A stretch of DNA of 64,000 nucleotides. Source: Emydura subglobosa (Eukaryota; Chordata; Testudines; Chelidae). Where the stretch lies: the NCBI GenBank assembly GCA_007922225.1, contig ML679956.1, forward strand, positions 12,435,049-12,499,048, given 5' to 3'. This document shows, in pieces, positions 11,290-23,465 of this stretch. The position numbers and the translations under genes were made by a program. The stretch's first letter is position 1, and each line of letters begins with the position of its first letter. The notes below the pieces were generated by a model. It worked only from the letters and a program-made list of their open reading frames with translations, was not told the origin of the DNA and did no database searches.

Positions 11290-14200
11290 GACTCTTGAGA
11301 GGACCAAAATCCAATGACAGTGTAGAAAAAGTTAGTGGTAGGAAACACGCACTGTAAATATGGAAATAATTCTGTTAGATGGAAAAAGTAAGCTTGGTGA
11401 CCATTAGCTGTGGGCTTTTTAAAATATTTTAAATGTTTGTACTTTTTGCTTTATAAGACAATCCAGGGCTGTTCAAAAGCTGTCTACACTTGAAAAACAG
11501 CAGTTTCTGCCATGAACACCAAAGATGTTGGGATAAGCTGTTTGTTTGTACTAACTGAAATCAACACATATGTAGGTCACTTGATTTCCAGAATTGTTGA
11601 GTTTGGTTGACCTTGTTCACCTCAGTAGGATAAATTTAAAGCCTTAATTTGAGCCATAGGATCCTATCATATCAGACATCTTTCATCAAAACACTGTAGT
11701 TTCTCAACTTTAGGCGCAACCAGAATCTGTGTGAATCACTTCCTTTCAAACCTCTTTAATGGCCAGGAAAGTTGCAACCACTGGCCAACTAAGATATATA
11801 ACAATTTTAATAAAATAGTTACGGGGTGCTTCACATCATAAAGTTCTCATAGAACTTTACCACAAAGTGACAAAGCTCAAAATTTTCCTATATCTCTGGT
11901 TGTCCTACCTTTCAGTGGCAATGGAAGTTGGAGGGATGAACTTCTGTGGTCATTTTCACAAAGATTCTAACTCACTCAAGAATTGTAAACAAAATTCTAG
12001 CTCTTCTGACCATGAAGTTGTCCTCCATAATGCTAACTGCACATTGTCTTGTGTTTGCCATAAGAAAAAGTGAAATCCACTCCCAGCAAGTCAGTTTATC
12101 TCTCTGTGTCTTGGTTTCCCCATTTCTAAAATGAAGATAATTATACTTACCTCCTTTGTAGAGCGCTTTGAGATCTACTGATGAACAGAGTTTTGAGAAA
12201 GCTAGGTATTATTACCTTCATGAGGTGCAAACTTTGAACTCTTTAGTCTCACTGTTGAGTATCATATCAAATATCCGTATGTAAAGCAAAACCTTGTTAT
12301 GCTGCACAAAACAGATATCTTGTATGTTCTCATATTTTAGTAGTTTGAATGAACATTTCTTGTTCCTGAACATTTGTGCTTTCCAGCAATAATTAATTTA
12401 GACGATCAATTGGGACTGAGTTATCAAATTGAAAAGGAGAAACCTCAAAAGTGTATTAGTGTAACTTAGTTGATAAAAGTTTGGGTTTTACTTAAAAAAA
12501 CAAAACCCTGATACAGCCATTTCTCACCTTCCAGGTTAACAGAGTAATTTAAATGACATGCAGTTTAGCTAGTCTTCCTGAAGTTAATAACTCTTGCAAG
12601 TTATGGAATGTTTTTAATTGACTGAAGTTTTACAAATTTTAATGAATGTTTGAAAAGTACTTTGAAGATGAAAAGCACTATATAAATGCTAATTAGTTTA
12701 AGAATGATCTCTAGAGACCTTATCCTTTCTTCCTCAGATTTGGACTGTTCCTATACTATTTAAACCAGCTTGTTCAGAAGAGCAATTACTACTTGTAGTA
12801 ACTGATCCTTAACGGTAATACTGTGTAACTTAGCATTAACATGCAAATACTCTTGTATTTGGAGTACATTAAAATGCATGTTTTTTACTAGTAAGTTACA
12901 GCTTATATATTTATGTTGATTATATAGTAATTCATATTTTTAGATGACTGCTCTGGAATTGTATATAGTAAGATCCAGAATTAAAATAAAAGTGAACACA
13001 CAATAGAAGAATCTTCACAGAAATTTTGCAGTCTGAAAGGAAATCCTTGCAAATTTGCTGTGGCTTTTAAAACAAAAAAACCCCAAAAGCCTCACCCGCT
13101 CTTCTCCTTCTACCCCAAGAGACTTCTCCCCCGTTATGTTATACTGTTGTTTAAGGGTAACAACATGTAAATGTGAATACAATAATACAAATGTTCTCTA
13201 ATCTTTTAGGCTCTGATCCAGCAAAAGCACTGAAGCACACACCTCAGGTGTTTTGCTTTGGTATGTCCTGTTGAGAGAGGATGCCTTTCCTTAGTTTCTT
13301 CTCTGCTTTCATGTGGCTTGCTGTTTAAATGAGCCAGGATCACTTGCTAGACTGAATCTATCAGAATACAGCCAGTAGTAATGCAATTGCTGAGGAAGAA
13401 AAGAGTATTTCTGCATCTCCTAAAAATATTTTAAAATCTAGGAAGTTAATGCTGTAGTTTAGTATTTTACCCAATGAATGGAATTTTAGGTAATCTGTTT
13501 TTTTCTCTATCTCGGCTGAAAGCAAAGCTACAAACTGAGCAATGTATTCTTTTAGATTTCATAATTTGATAGCTATTACTAGTATTTTAAAATGTAATGA
13601 AAAAGTTGGAAAGTGAGTTGTGGAATTCTTTATTTTCAGACATCATCTTTGCTTGTGCATTTTTTATTGATGTTTATGCTATCCTGGAAATCAAACAACA
13701 CACATTTATGTTCTCTTGAGCAAGTTTCAAAACAAACCTTTATGCGCACATTCTAAAATAACTTTGACTTGTAAAAGGAACTGCATAAATGCTTTGTTGG
13801 TGGACTTGTTATTGTGTACACAGCAGCAAAAGAGATGATGTCATTAATTCAGATATTAGTGTTTTAGCTTCCCTTTGATTCTTAAATGTATGCTCTTTGT
13901 CTGTGCTCAGTCTTCTATTTATACTTCACAGATTAGTAGTTCTAGTTGGATTCCAGATACATTGAGTTCAGTGTAGAAAGCGGGGAGAAATCAGCACTTC
14001 ATTTTATTGCATTGCACTAGGGTTCATTCATTCTCTCCACTGTCACAACTTCACTAGGAGATAGTCTGCCTAATGATGTTCTGTCTACAGGTGCAGTGGA
14101 AAGGCAAATCTGACTTGATTTAGGATACTGATTGATTCATTTTGGTACAATTTTGCTTTCAGGGTACCTTGATTGGTATAATGCTGGCAGCAAGCTTATG

Positions 14201-14866
14201 ATGATACAATTTACTGAAGTCAGCAGGTCTTGCTCATGTAGAATTTACTTGCTTGTAGAGCAACAGTCGCATTAGGCAGGATCTCATTTATTTCAGTTGT
14301 ATAATGTAGAAAATGTAATACATAACTGACAGGAATTCCTTCCTTTGCTGGATGAGTGCCATGATCATCTTGCAGAACCTAAGCTTTTGTGTTTAAAAAA
14401 AATTAAGTTTTTAGTCCTCATGGTTATGATGAAACTTTCCAAGTGTTAACCTAATGGAATGGTGTTTTCCTAGCTCTGAAGACAGTTTCGTTGCCTCTGC
14501 TGCTCAAACTTTTCTCATCTACAGCAGAGTAAAAACTAATGGGTCCTGTCAGTTTTTGCTGCTGTTGCTTCGAAGGGCTGCAGAACCAGGCACTGAAATA
14601 AATTACTAGTTAGTTTTAGATTAGCAGATGCACCTCTTCTATCCCCTAGTGGTCACAAATTTTGAGAGATGGCTGTATCTGCTGAAAGACCTCCATCACA
14701 GCCACCAAAATGCTGGAGGAGGGATAGAAAAGTGAAGACATTAAATCTTCTAAAAACTTACCTTCACAGAATCTAGGGGCGTCTGACATTTCAGACATAC
14801 ATCAGAAAATTATATGAAAGATGGAGCCTCTAAGCAGGGTCCAGGACACCACTTGGCTTGATACTA
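11290..14866. other. Intronic stretch, only a MIR-type piece recognised
   Basis: Apart from the MIR-like SINE at 12090-12235 and a related tail (AAAGCACTATATAAATGCTAATTA near 12672-12695) nothing is recognised. Confidence 0.5.
12090..12235 (+). repeat. MIR/CORE-type SINE fragment
   Basis: The order CTCTGTGTCTTGGTTTCCCC, ATTTCTAAAATGAAGATAAT, ACTTACCTCC, AGCGCTTTGAGATCTACTGA, GCTAGGTATTATTA is the 3' half of a MIR element in its reptile form. Confidence 0.7.
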
Positions 14867-15332
14867 AGGGCTTGTCTACATGAATAAACTGACTGGAATA
14901 GCTATTGTGGAATATGCTATTCTGCAATAGCTGTTCCAGAATAGCTCCCTTTGTGGAGATGCTATTCTGAAATAAGTCACTTTATTCAGGAATAATTAGT
15001 GTGCTTCCAAAGGGAAGTAATTATTCTAGAACAGCGGTTCCCAATCTGTGGTCCATGAGGTTACTACAGGGGGTCTCCGGAAAAGAAAAATAACAACATC
15101 CTGAACCAAGCAAATGTACAATTTCAAATAAAAACTAGTAATATGTGGTGGTCTGTGAAATGTTTGGAGGTTGAAAAGGGTCCGCACACTTGAGAAGGTT
15201 GGGAACTGCTGTTCTAAAATAAAATCAGAAATGAAATAGTGTCTACACAGGGAGCTATTCTGAAATAGCTATTGCGGAATAGCATACTCTGCAATAGCTA
15301 TTCTGATCAATTTTCCCATGTAGACAAACCCT
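14867..15332. mobile_element. Palindrome-rich MITE with nested hAT element
   Basis: The termini AGGGCTTGTCTACATG and CATGTAGACAAACCCT are inverted repeats with one mismatch in 16. Sub-terminal ATAGCTATT/AATAGC units repeat in both arms, making it highly foldable. Another transposon at 15032-15211 is inserted within it. It has no coding capacity. Confidence 0.7.
15032..15211. mobile_element. hAT-type non-autonomous transposon with 8-bp duplication
   Basis: The termini CAGCGGTTCCCAA and TTGGGAACTGCTG are inverted repeats (12 of 13). It is flanked by TTCTAGAA (15024-15031) and TTCTAAAA (15212-15219), an 8-bp target-site duplication with one difference, as hAT transposases make. The end sequence resembles Charlie-type hAT elements. 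Confidence 0.75.
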
Positions 15333-18300
15333 AGTAGATATCATACCAGCCTTCCCTTTTCCCAGCAGCTCAGGTTTTGGGGGGAAAGGGAGAGGAGAAT
15401 TTTTCTGGGGTTTTGTAATAAATCTGGGCATTGCTTTTGGATAGTGGGGGGTAGGTTTCATATCTGTTTTAGTTCAGTAGGTTTAATGCTGTGGCTGATA
15501 TGTCTTGTAACATTTCTAGACTGTGTGAGGATTTGGATGGATGGTTACTTGTAGGGGTAGAGATTGATGGGTTAAGTTAGAAAAGTACCATGTACATGTT
15601 AATATAAAGGGCAGTTTGTGGGTGAAGTGAGAGAAGAGGCAAAGAATGTAGTTAAACACACTGTTGGAAAGGAAGAGGGTAGAAGAAACAAGACACTAAA
15701 GAAACACGATGCTAAAAAAAGTGAGGGGAATATGATGCTTACCTACATGGATATAGGCCTATATATGGCTGGTGTCATAATATTATCTTGAGTAACATGA
15801 TCTCGTATAGAAAAGGGGGGAAGGAAGATGTGGGGAGCAACAAAGAAGAGACAGAAGTCTAACCAAAGCAAGAGAGAGATAGTAAGTCATATTAGTATAT
15901 GAAAATATGAATAAGTACATGATCAAGCATTTTTACCATTGCTAGTAGGATTATACTTTAGGCTAGTTAGTAGCTGTTGGGTACCTTGTTTTTCAAGGTC
16001 TGTCTTACACCACTGTTTACCAAATGCTGACTTTGTAAAATGTAGAGTATTACATATAGGGGAATATTGGTAAAAGCAGAAAAACCCTTCTTCTGTAACG
16101 CAGAACAGGGACTAACAATTTAAAGAGAGTAATTATTGGTCATCCTCTCTTGCAAGTGTGATTCGTGAATGAGAATATTTTTCTGATGATAAATTCTCAA
16201 CTCTCCTTTTCCCTCCTTTTTTCCCCATAGATTCATTTCCAGTTCCTCAGTGCATGAATTTGCAGTTAAATCTTTTTATTTTCAATGCATCATGGAGAGC
16301 AACGTTTGCTCCCCTAGATTCTCCTTGGGTTTCTTTTGTCAGTTACAGTTATTAGAATAAAACAGATAATATCAATTTACCATTGTGATCTGATTTAAAG
16401 GAGAAGTTGTGCCTTTTGGGATTTTGCTTCTCTCTGTTTTTAGAGCATTTAGAGCAACAGAAAGCTTTCTGGATCTCTGTAACCCCAGTTTGAAGGCTGT
16501 TTGCACTAAGGAAGGGCCCTGGTGAGAATGAGGCATTCCGCATTGTTTTAAGGCAGTTAATATCTCTTAATACCTGATATGGCTCAGTTGCTGTTTCATG
16601 TCGCAGCAGCATTGTCTTCCTTGCCATATTCAAAACAGGGAGTCTTTTTAAAAATAGACCATCCTGTATATAGTAAATCCAGACAACTCTTTTGGTTAGT
16701 TGGTAAACATGAAGCTGCTTTTTCCGGTATCAGTAATAAAGCCAGATGCAATTTCTTTTTAGATGTTGAAATGCATGACATGACAGTCTGGAACAAATTT
16801 CTTTTCGAAGTTCAGACAAATTATAATGAAGGTTGTCTGGCTAAACTCGGACCTAGTAGGCTGTAAGTGGAGATGCTCTTGGTGATTTTTCTCCCTTTTT
16901 TAGTTTCATTGAAGGAGGAAGGGAGGTTTTTTGCATCTAAGTGTGAAAGTTTCAGGCTTCTTCTCTTGTGATGGTTCATTTTATGTCACAAATTCTGAAA
17001 CTCCCAGGAATTGCCACAATCTGACTACTTTAGATAAAAGTGCCTTCCTAACAGTGGTAGATCCTATGTTTTTCATGGCTGTATATACTGTTTGCTTCCC
17101 CAAACAGTGAATATAAAAACCTAAGATGCCTGATCATGGCCTTTCTCCACAAGATCTAATTTATATATTTAGCCTGTCTACTTATGTCATCCCCATAGAA
17201 TCTGAGTAACTACAATCATTTAAAAATAGAACAATAACTTTTTCTTCCTTTTCATCCTATAGAAGAAGTTAGTGGCAGGTTCACATGCCTACACAGTCTC
17301 CTTTATAAAAACAACATCACCAAACAACAAAATTTGAACATCCTAGTCCAAAGATCTATTCAGCACCCAGGTCCTGGACAGCTCAAACTATAAGATTGGT
17401 TCATGGGCATCTGCTCCAAGCATAAGGTTTGTCAGACAAGGTTCTCTTTGCTAGCTTCTAGAAAGCAAGATACCTCCAGGAGTCATGTGTGGTAGGTTGA
17501 TGTTTTGTTTTTGTTTTGCCTTAGAGTAGGGCTTGGGAATCCTCTGTTTCAGAGATTGGAGTTGCTTTAGTGGGATTGGAGGAAGTTATTCTCCAGTTCT
17601 CTTTAGACGAGGGAAACCGCTTTGCCAGTGCTGAAGGGCAACAAAGATGGCCTTTCTCTGGAAAGCCACCTTCCAATCTTCCTTAGTCAAAGCAACTGTC
17701 CATCTCAAAGACCTTATGTGTCTAGTTTTCTCATGAATCTTTAACTACTTGTTCGGGTTTGCCTTCTTTTGAACCTGCTGCCACAATATCTCTTCAGTTT
17801 TTGTTCTGGAAAGTACATTTCCTTGTTGGCATCGTATCTGCACAAAAACAAAAAAAAAGTAGGAAAGCTTGTTGTCTTGTCCTGAGTTTCTTCTCCATTT
17901 TAGTTTAGTTTTCCACCTGGATAAAGTTCCACCTGGATAAAGGGATTAGTCCTAGTTCTCTGCCCCAACCTATTGTTTAACTTGCCCTTTAATCAGGATT
18001 TCCCTGCCTTCCAACTGGTGGAGTAAAAGGAAGGCCCTATGCAACTCATTTCCCTCCTGCCTCATCTTTTGGTTACCCTCCTTGGCCCTTTCTCTTCACA
18101 CAACTTGCTCAACCCCCTTTGTATAGTCTGTTACACACACTTTTCAAATGAAAACACTTAACTATTTGACCTGAGAGAAATAAATCTGGAAGAACTTCAG
18201 AGCACAATATACTGATACACTGTTTGAGTTAAAGTAGGGGAGAAGTCTTGAGCAGTGAGAAAGTTCTCTGAAAGTGAGATGATTAACCTTTGAAGTAACA

Positions 18301-21300
18301 AACATCTGTTTTTTCCAGATACGAATCTTGAAACATCTATTCTAAAATAGTCATTTAAGGCAAAGACAATTTTTGCATCTAGTGAAGCTGAAGGTAACAT
18401 ACAAAGATCAAGGAAGTAGAAAGAACAAAGTAGTAAATATTTAATTTCATTTAATAGCTTTTGAAACAGAAATGGAAAACCCAGTAAGACTTTGACTCAG
18501 ATGTTTGAACACAGGACTTGTAAAATATCCCAATATCTTTTTTTCCCCTTTCTCTTTATGACCTTGCCGCAAGAGAACTATGTGGTCTGAATTTCTTTCC
18601 ATTGTTAAATGGAGTTTAAGATAATGGAACAGACTTTTTCTGCTTCATGTTATCTTTTTAAAATATTTTGCGATATTTCCTTTGTCTATGTGAATCCTAT
18701 GGTAAATATTGTCCCTCTTTCTTCATTAAAGAATCCTCTGTTTGTGCATCACTTGTTTTAGGCAGTATCTTCTGAGAGAAGCTTTACTTTTAGCTTTACC
18801 GTGTTTACTATCAGGATACCAAATTTCTCTTTTTTCCTTTTTGGAAGACATCACCTGCACCTCAGGAAAAGCTATTAAAATAGAATATAGGTATTTATAT
18901 TTCTAACATAAAAATGGAAAGATCAGTATTAAACAAAATGAGTTTAAAAGTTTTTCCCTGCATTGTAAAAGCTGCAACTTCCAATTAAGGGTCCTATGTA
19001 GCTGAAATGTAACTAAGGCTTCAGAACTGTGTTTTGTTTAGGTTGGATTTCTGCCAGATAACCTTGGGAACTGTGGCAAAACTATTTTGTATTTGCTGGT
19101 GAAGCATTTAAGGGTTGTTTTTTTTTTTTTTTAAATACAGCTGTCACTTTAAACTTCTCTTCAATGCATATAATTTTTGAAACCCTAAAAATACAGTTCA
19201 GGATTACTGTGTTTTGTAAAGTAATGCATTGATATAAGCCTTAAAGTTTTGTAGGTAGAATTATTTTACCAGTGTTTTTGTTCAGCTCTACTAAGTATTG
19301 AAGATACAAATATTTTCACTATTTTTTATTCTTTAAATCTTCACAAAATGTACTAAGGCTGTAAATTGGAGGAGGCATTCATTTATATTCACTTGGGGAA
19401 AAAACCTTTACATTAAAAACCTGATGTTGTCAGTCTACGCAAAGCAAGAAAAGGCGTGTTTAAGGTGGTGAGCCATTGCTGAGTTGGGGAAGTGGTGAGA
19501 GAGAATGAATAGCAAGTTTCCTCCTTAAAAATTTTATTGATGAAAGGGCACCTCTGAAAATAGGGGTCAATAATAGAAATGCTGACACAACAATTACTAT
19601 ACCATGGCACTGCGTGGTTTGTAAAATTGGCTAACATGCCAGTGTACAAGAACTTATTTGATTACAAAAACTAGGCAGCAGTTTGTTTATGTAGCTGAAG
19701 TCAGAATTTTAGCCTGCACTAGTTCTGGCACTTACTGTAAACTCAGACTTGTTATGTGCTTCCACCCCCTACCCCCTCCAAATAACAATAAAATAGAAAG
19801 TTGTATTGCCATTTTAGCTGCTTCAAAATGACTTGTCCTTTTTTTACCACTGAACTTTTATCCAGTAATTTCAAACAGTTTCCCTGGCTTCTTTAGGCAT
19901 TTGAGTGCTGAATGGTACCATTATCAGGTTTGTCAGATATCCCGCTAGTCTAGAAGTAGAACAAGCTATAAGCATTGGCATTTTAATCCTCTGCATAGTG
20001 GGTACTGTAGGTAAATTGGCATATAGAGATTTCTGTCTAGCAAGTCTCTGTGTACGTAGGCCAGTCTGAAACCTTTGATTTGAAGACCTCAGGTTATTTT
20101 TTTAATTAAATAAAAAGCCTTCTGTGCTTGTCTTTTTGGAATATGTAGTTTATTGCCTACATTGTAATAACAAGGATTACTCTGTCTTAATAGTTAGTCT
20201 GCTTTTAAATAATCTTGATCAATATAGGAAATCAGTGAATTAATTAAAGCTTTGCTTAGTTTCTTTCCCTTTCTAAAGATTATTGTATGTACATAGTTCA
20301 TCAGATATAGAAGCTGACCATTTTTTCTGTTAAACCAAGAACTTAATTATAATGTAGTTCTGAATGTCCCTGAAACCGACACATTGTACTGTGTACATGT
20401 TAGTGAAGGAGGAAAATCTGCATGTTGTTTTCATTTTGACCATAACTCATCTTTCTAGAAGTTCTCATATGGGTTTGATGTGGGCCCCCAAACTGCTTCA
20501 ATTTTGCTTTTATTTGTATCCTTGCCACCACTTCTTTGATAGTTTTTATACTCTTCAGATCAGAAGGATAGATTTGTTTTAAACCAAGAGAATAACAATC
20601 TTGTATTTGTGTAAAGTGTTAAATTAACAGCAATATAGATCAAAGTTACTTATTCACAGAGTAAATTCAGGATTTAGTTGATGTTCTTCAGGAGGATCCA
20701 CTTGGAAGATGAAAGAGAAAGTTAGTTTCCTTATTTGTAACATTTATTTCTCATAATGGAGGACATCTGCTGGTCTGGAAACTACTTCTGAGTTAGACTT
20801 GCTCATTTCCCTCCAGTGAAGGCAATTTAGGCTGTTTCCCTACATCCATTCTTTGTCTAGTGAGTTCCGATTCTCTCCTCTGGTCTGCTGTAGCAATGCA
20901 TGCTGCTGCTAAAGAGAATTGAAACTATGTATAGTAGAAAACATTAGTAAAATCACTGTATATTATAAGATTATTGGAATGAAAGGTGTAATATCTATAC
21001 ACTTTAGGCAGAGAAATAGATTGGTTTAATTGGAACTTTGTTGTTTTTTGACTGTAGAAACTCAGGATGTGGACTGTGTATATTTTCTTCTGCAGGAAAA
21101 AAGGAAGATGGGGTTTTTTTTGATTGGCAGAGCTCACAACTCATTCACTTCCCTACCTGATGCAGTTGCTATAAAAGAGACGGAAAAAATATGGTGAGGC
21201 CTCCACTAGAGGCTTAAAGGTTTAGTGAAGGCTTTCAAAAATGCAACAGTTTCACTGGCAGTCTCTCTCTTCATAGCTGTTATTCAAGATAAGTGGGTAT

Positions 21301-22044
21301 ACAGCAATGAGATACATTTGGGGCACTTTTTTCTTTTAACTGACTTTTCTACTACAGGATCACAGCCATTTGGATTGTCCACTGGTATGGCAGACTGGTT
21401 CCCACAGACTAGAATGTGCTTTACTGGAGTTCCCACTAGCTGTTTTGAGCTACATCACCACACCATATTGCTTTGTGCAGAACTACTGGCAGGCCCAGTA
21501 ATGTGACAGGGTAGGCTAGGCCACTCTGTTGCACCCATGGAGAAACCTGAGAGGAGAGAAATTCATGCTTGCTTTTTCCTGTAGGTCCCTTCTATTTGCA
21601 TAGTTTCATAGTACAGGTAAGGCAGTGGGATAGACTAAATACGTCTGCTGCCTTGTTATGAGAGCCAGGGCAAGGTGTGGTGAAATGATGGGCTGGACTA
21701 ACCTGGAGTAGCAAACACATTATAAAAGAGCTAGAAGGAATGCATACTCAACACATGGGATCCTCAGTCTGTCCTAAAAGGAAAGTAAACAAGTTCAAAT
21801 TATAAAATCCCTTCTAAACTCCTCCTATTTATTGGTTCTGTGCACCTATTGTATATCCTGCTTACTTCTAATCATCTCATTCCAGTCCTGGTTTTGGTAG
21901 GACAGATTCCCATGGGATGCTCTGTTTTGTTTACTCAAGGACTGAGGTTTGTAATATGATTTTGATGGCCCCTCTCGCCACACCACGTGTACTCACTTTC
22001 TTTCACATAGACAATGTCTATTATAAATAATGTCAAAACAATTA
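15333..22044. other. Long intronic stretch without recognisable gene or repeat
   Basis: AT-rich sequence with short homopolymers (T run near 19120-19132). Open frames up to 95 codons (for example 16579-16866) show no domain or conserved block. Confidence 0.5.
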
Positions 22045-22293
22045 AGGCTACGTCTACACTACAGTGGCTACAATGGTGCAGCTGTGCCATTGTAGCGTTT
22101 CTGGTGAAGATGCTCTAAGCCAACAAGAGGGAACTCTCCCATCAGCTTAATAACTCCTGCCTCTGCTGGAGGCGGTAACTATGTTGGCAGTAGAAGCTCT
22201 CCCAGTGACATGGCACTGTCCACACCTGTAACTTATCTGCACTCCTGAGAGACGTAAGTTCTACTGAAGTAATTTGTGGGGTGGACATAACCT
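22045..22293. mobile_element. MITE, same family as 10702-10999
   Basis: It starts AGGCTACGTCTACACTACAG and ends GGTGGACATAACCT. The interior GTGCAGCTGTGCCATTGTAG, GATGCTCTAAGCCAACAAG and ACATGGCACTGTCCACACC aligns with 10702-10999. Confidence 0.65.
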
Positions 22294-22464
22294 TAGGTTT
22301 GTTAAAGAAATTCATTCTGATTGGTCACTTACTGACTTCCTTTTAGTTCTTGAGGAGGAACAAAAAGGAAGACTTTCTCACTACTTACAATACTTTCACA
22401 TCTTTTTTTGGATCTTTCTGAGAGTCTTGGTTCAGGATCATGCAGGGATATGAGGGAAGAGATG

Positions 22465-22565
22465 GACTTTCGGTTGAGCATGACCGAAACCCTGATTTGG
22501 GTTCAGTTCCTGGCTGTGCCACAAATTTCTTGTGTAACTTTGAATAAGTTGCTCAATTTTATCAA
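22465..22565 (+). repeat. MIR-type SINE, 5' half
   Basis: CCTGATTTGGGTTCAGTTCC, TGGCTGTGCCACAAATTTC and TTGTGTAACTTTGAATAAGT match the MIR 'which is ordered text' of a core SINE: a sequence-in-question stem, then the 'tgtgaccttgggcaagt' block. It stops where the LTR-like repeat begins. Confidence 0.45.
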
Positions 22566-22589
22566 AAATTTACCAGTTTTACCATGGAG

Positions 22590-23465
22590 TCACAGATAGA
22601 CTGGAGTGTCTAAGGGGACTATCTTGCCACCCAGACAAACTAGACTTAGTGATAAATGGTCACTTACACCAAAGATAACATCACATTTAAGTTGCTTCCA
22701 GGCCCAAGAGTCCAGTCACTTACCCAGGATCAATTGGTACACTAGATCTTACACCAGAGACAGCGCTGTAGCCACTTCTAAAGTAAACTAACTACAGGTT
22801 TATTAGCTAAGGGAAGGGAGTGAGTCTTATTGAGAGATTAAAGCAGGTAAAATATATGTACAGGTGAGTCAGTCTATAATTCCAAATGGTAGCAGAGATG
22901 TAGTAATCTGCCAATTTCCCAAAAATCTCCTAGGGCTACCCAGAATAACTCTGGGGATCTCCGTCTTCTCATTCAGTTATTCTGCCTTGTTAGAATCCAA
23001 ACAGTCCAGAGATGAAGGATCTTTCCTTGAATCTATACTTATAGTTTCTTATCACAGAAAACAAACTGTCACTGTCACTACCCAAGTGGGCTTTTTCCTT
23101 TGGTGATGGAGAGTGAGGAATGCATTTTGAGTCTTTGGCGTCTGATCATGACACACAGTGACTATTTGCTTTGAAATTAGCACTTTTTTTTGGTTAAAGT
23201 TCTTCATTTGCAGTTCACAAGGCTTCTTTCTTCTTTGATGGTTATCTAGTCACAGGGGTATACACAGTGTAAATGTTCGCTATTACATTATAACAGGATA
23301 CAGATAAGCGAAAACAATGCAAGTAACATTCCATTAGTTTTCATGAAGTTTAAACACCAAATACATTCTTATACATTTAACAATTACTTTGATCTATACT
23401 AATATACAAGTGAATTGACCTGAGGCTTCGGCATGAGCTGGCACCTGGTCTGCTAGTGTCACAGT
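22590..23465 (-). repeat. LTR-like interspersed repeat, copy B
   Basis: This is the more complete copy of the repeat at 5085-5660. On the minus strand it would begin TGTGACACTAGCAGACCAGG (plus-strand 23444-23463) and contains AATAAA (from TTTATTAG near 22799). TG start and AATAAA are LTR features. I see no retroviral coding region beside it, so a solo LTR is possible. Family and class are not assigned. Confidence 0.5.

Noticed and set aside
16579..16866. 95-codon frame
   Set aside because: No domain or conserved block; expected by chance in a 64-kb window.
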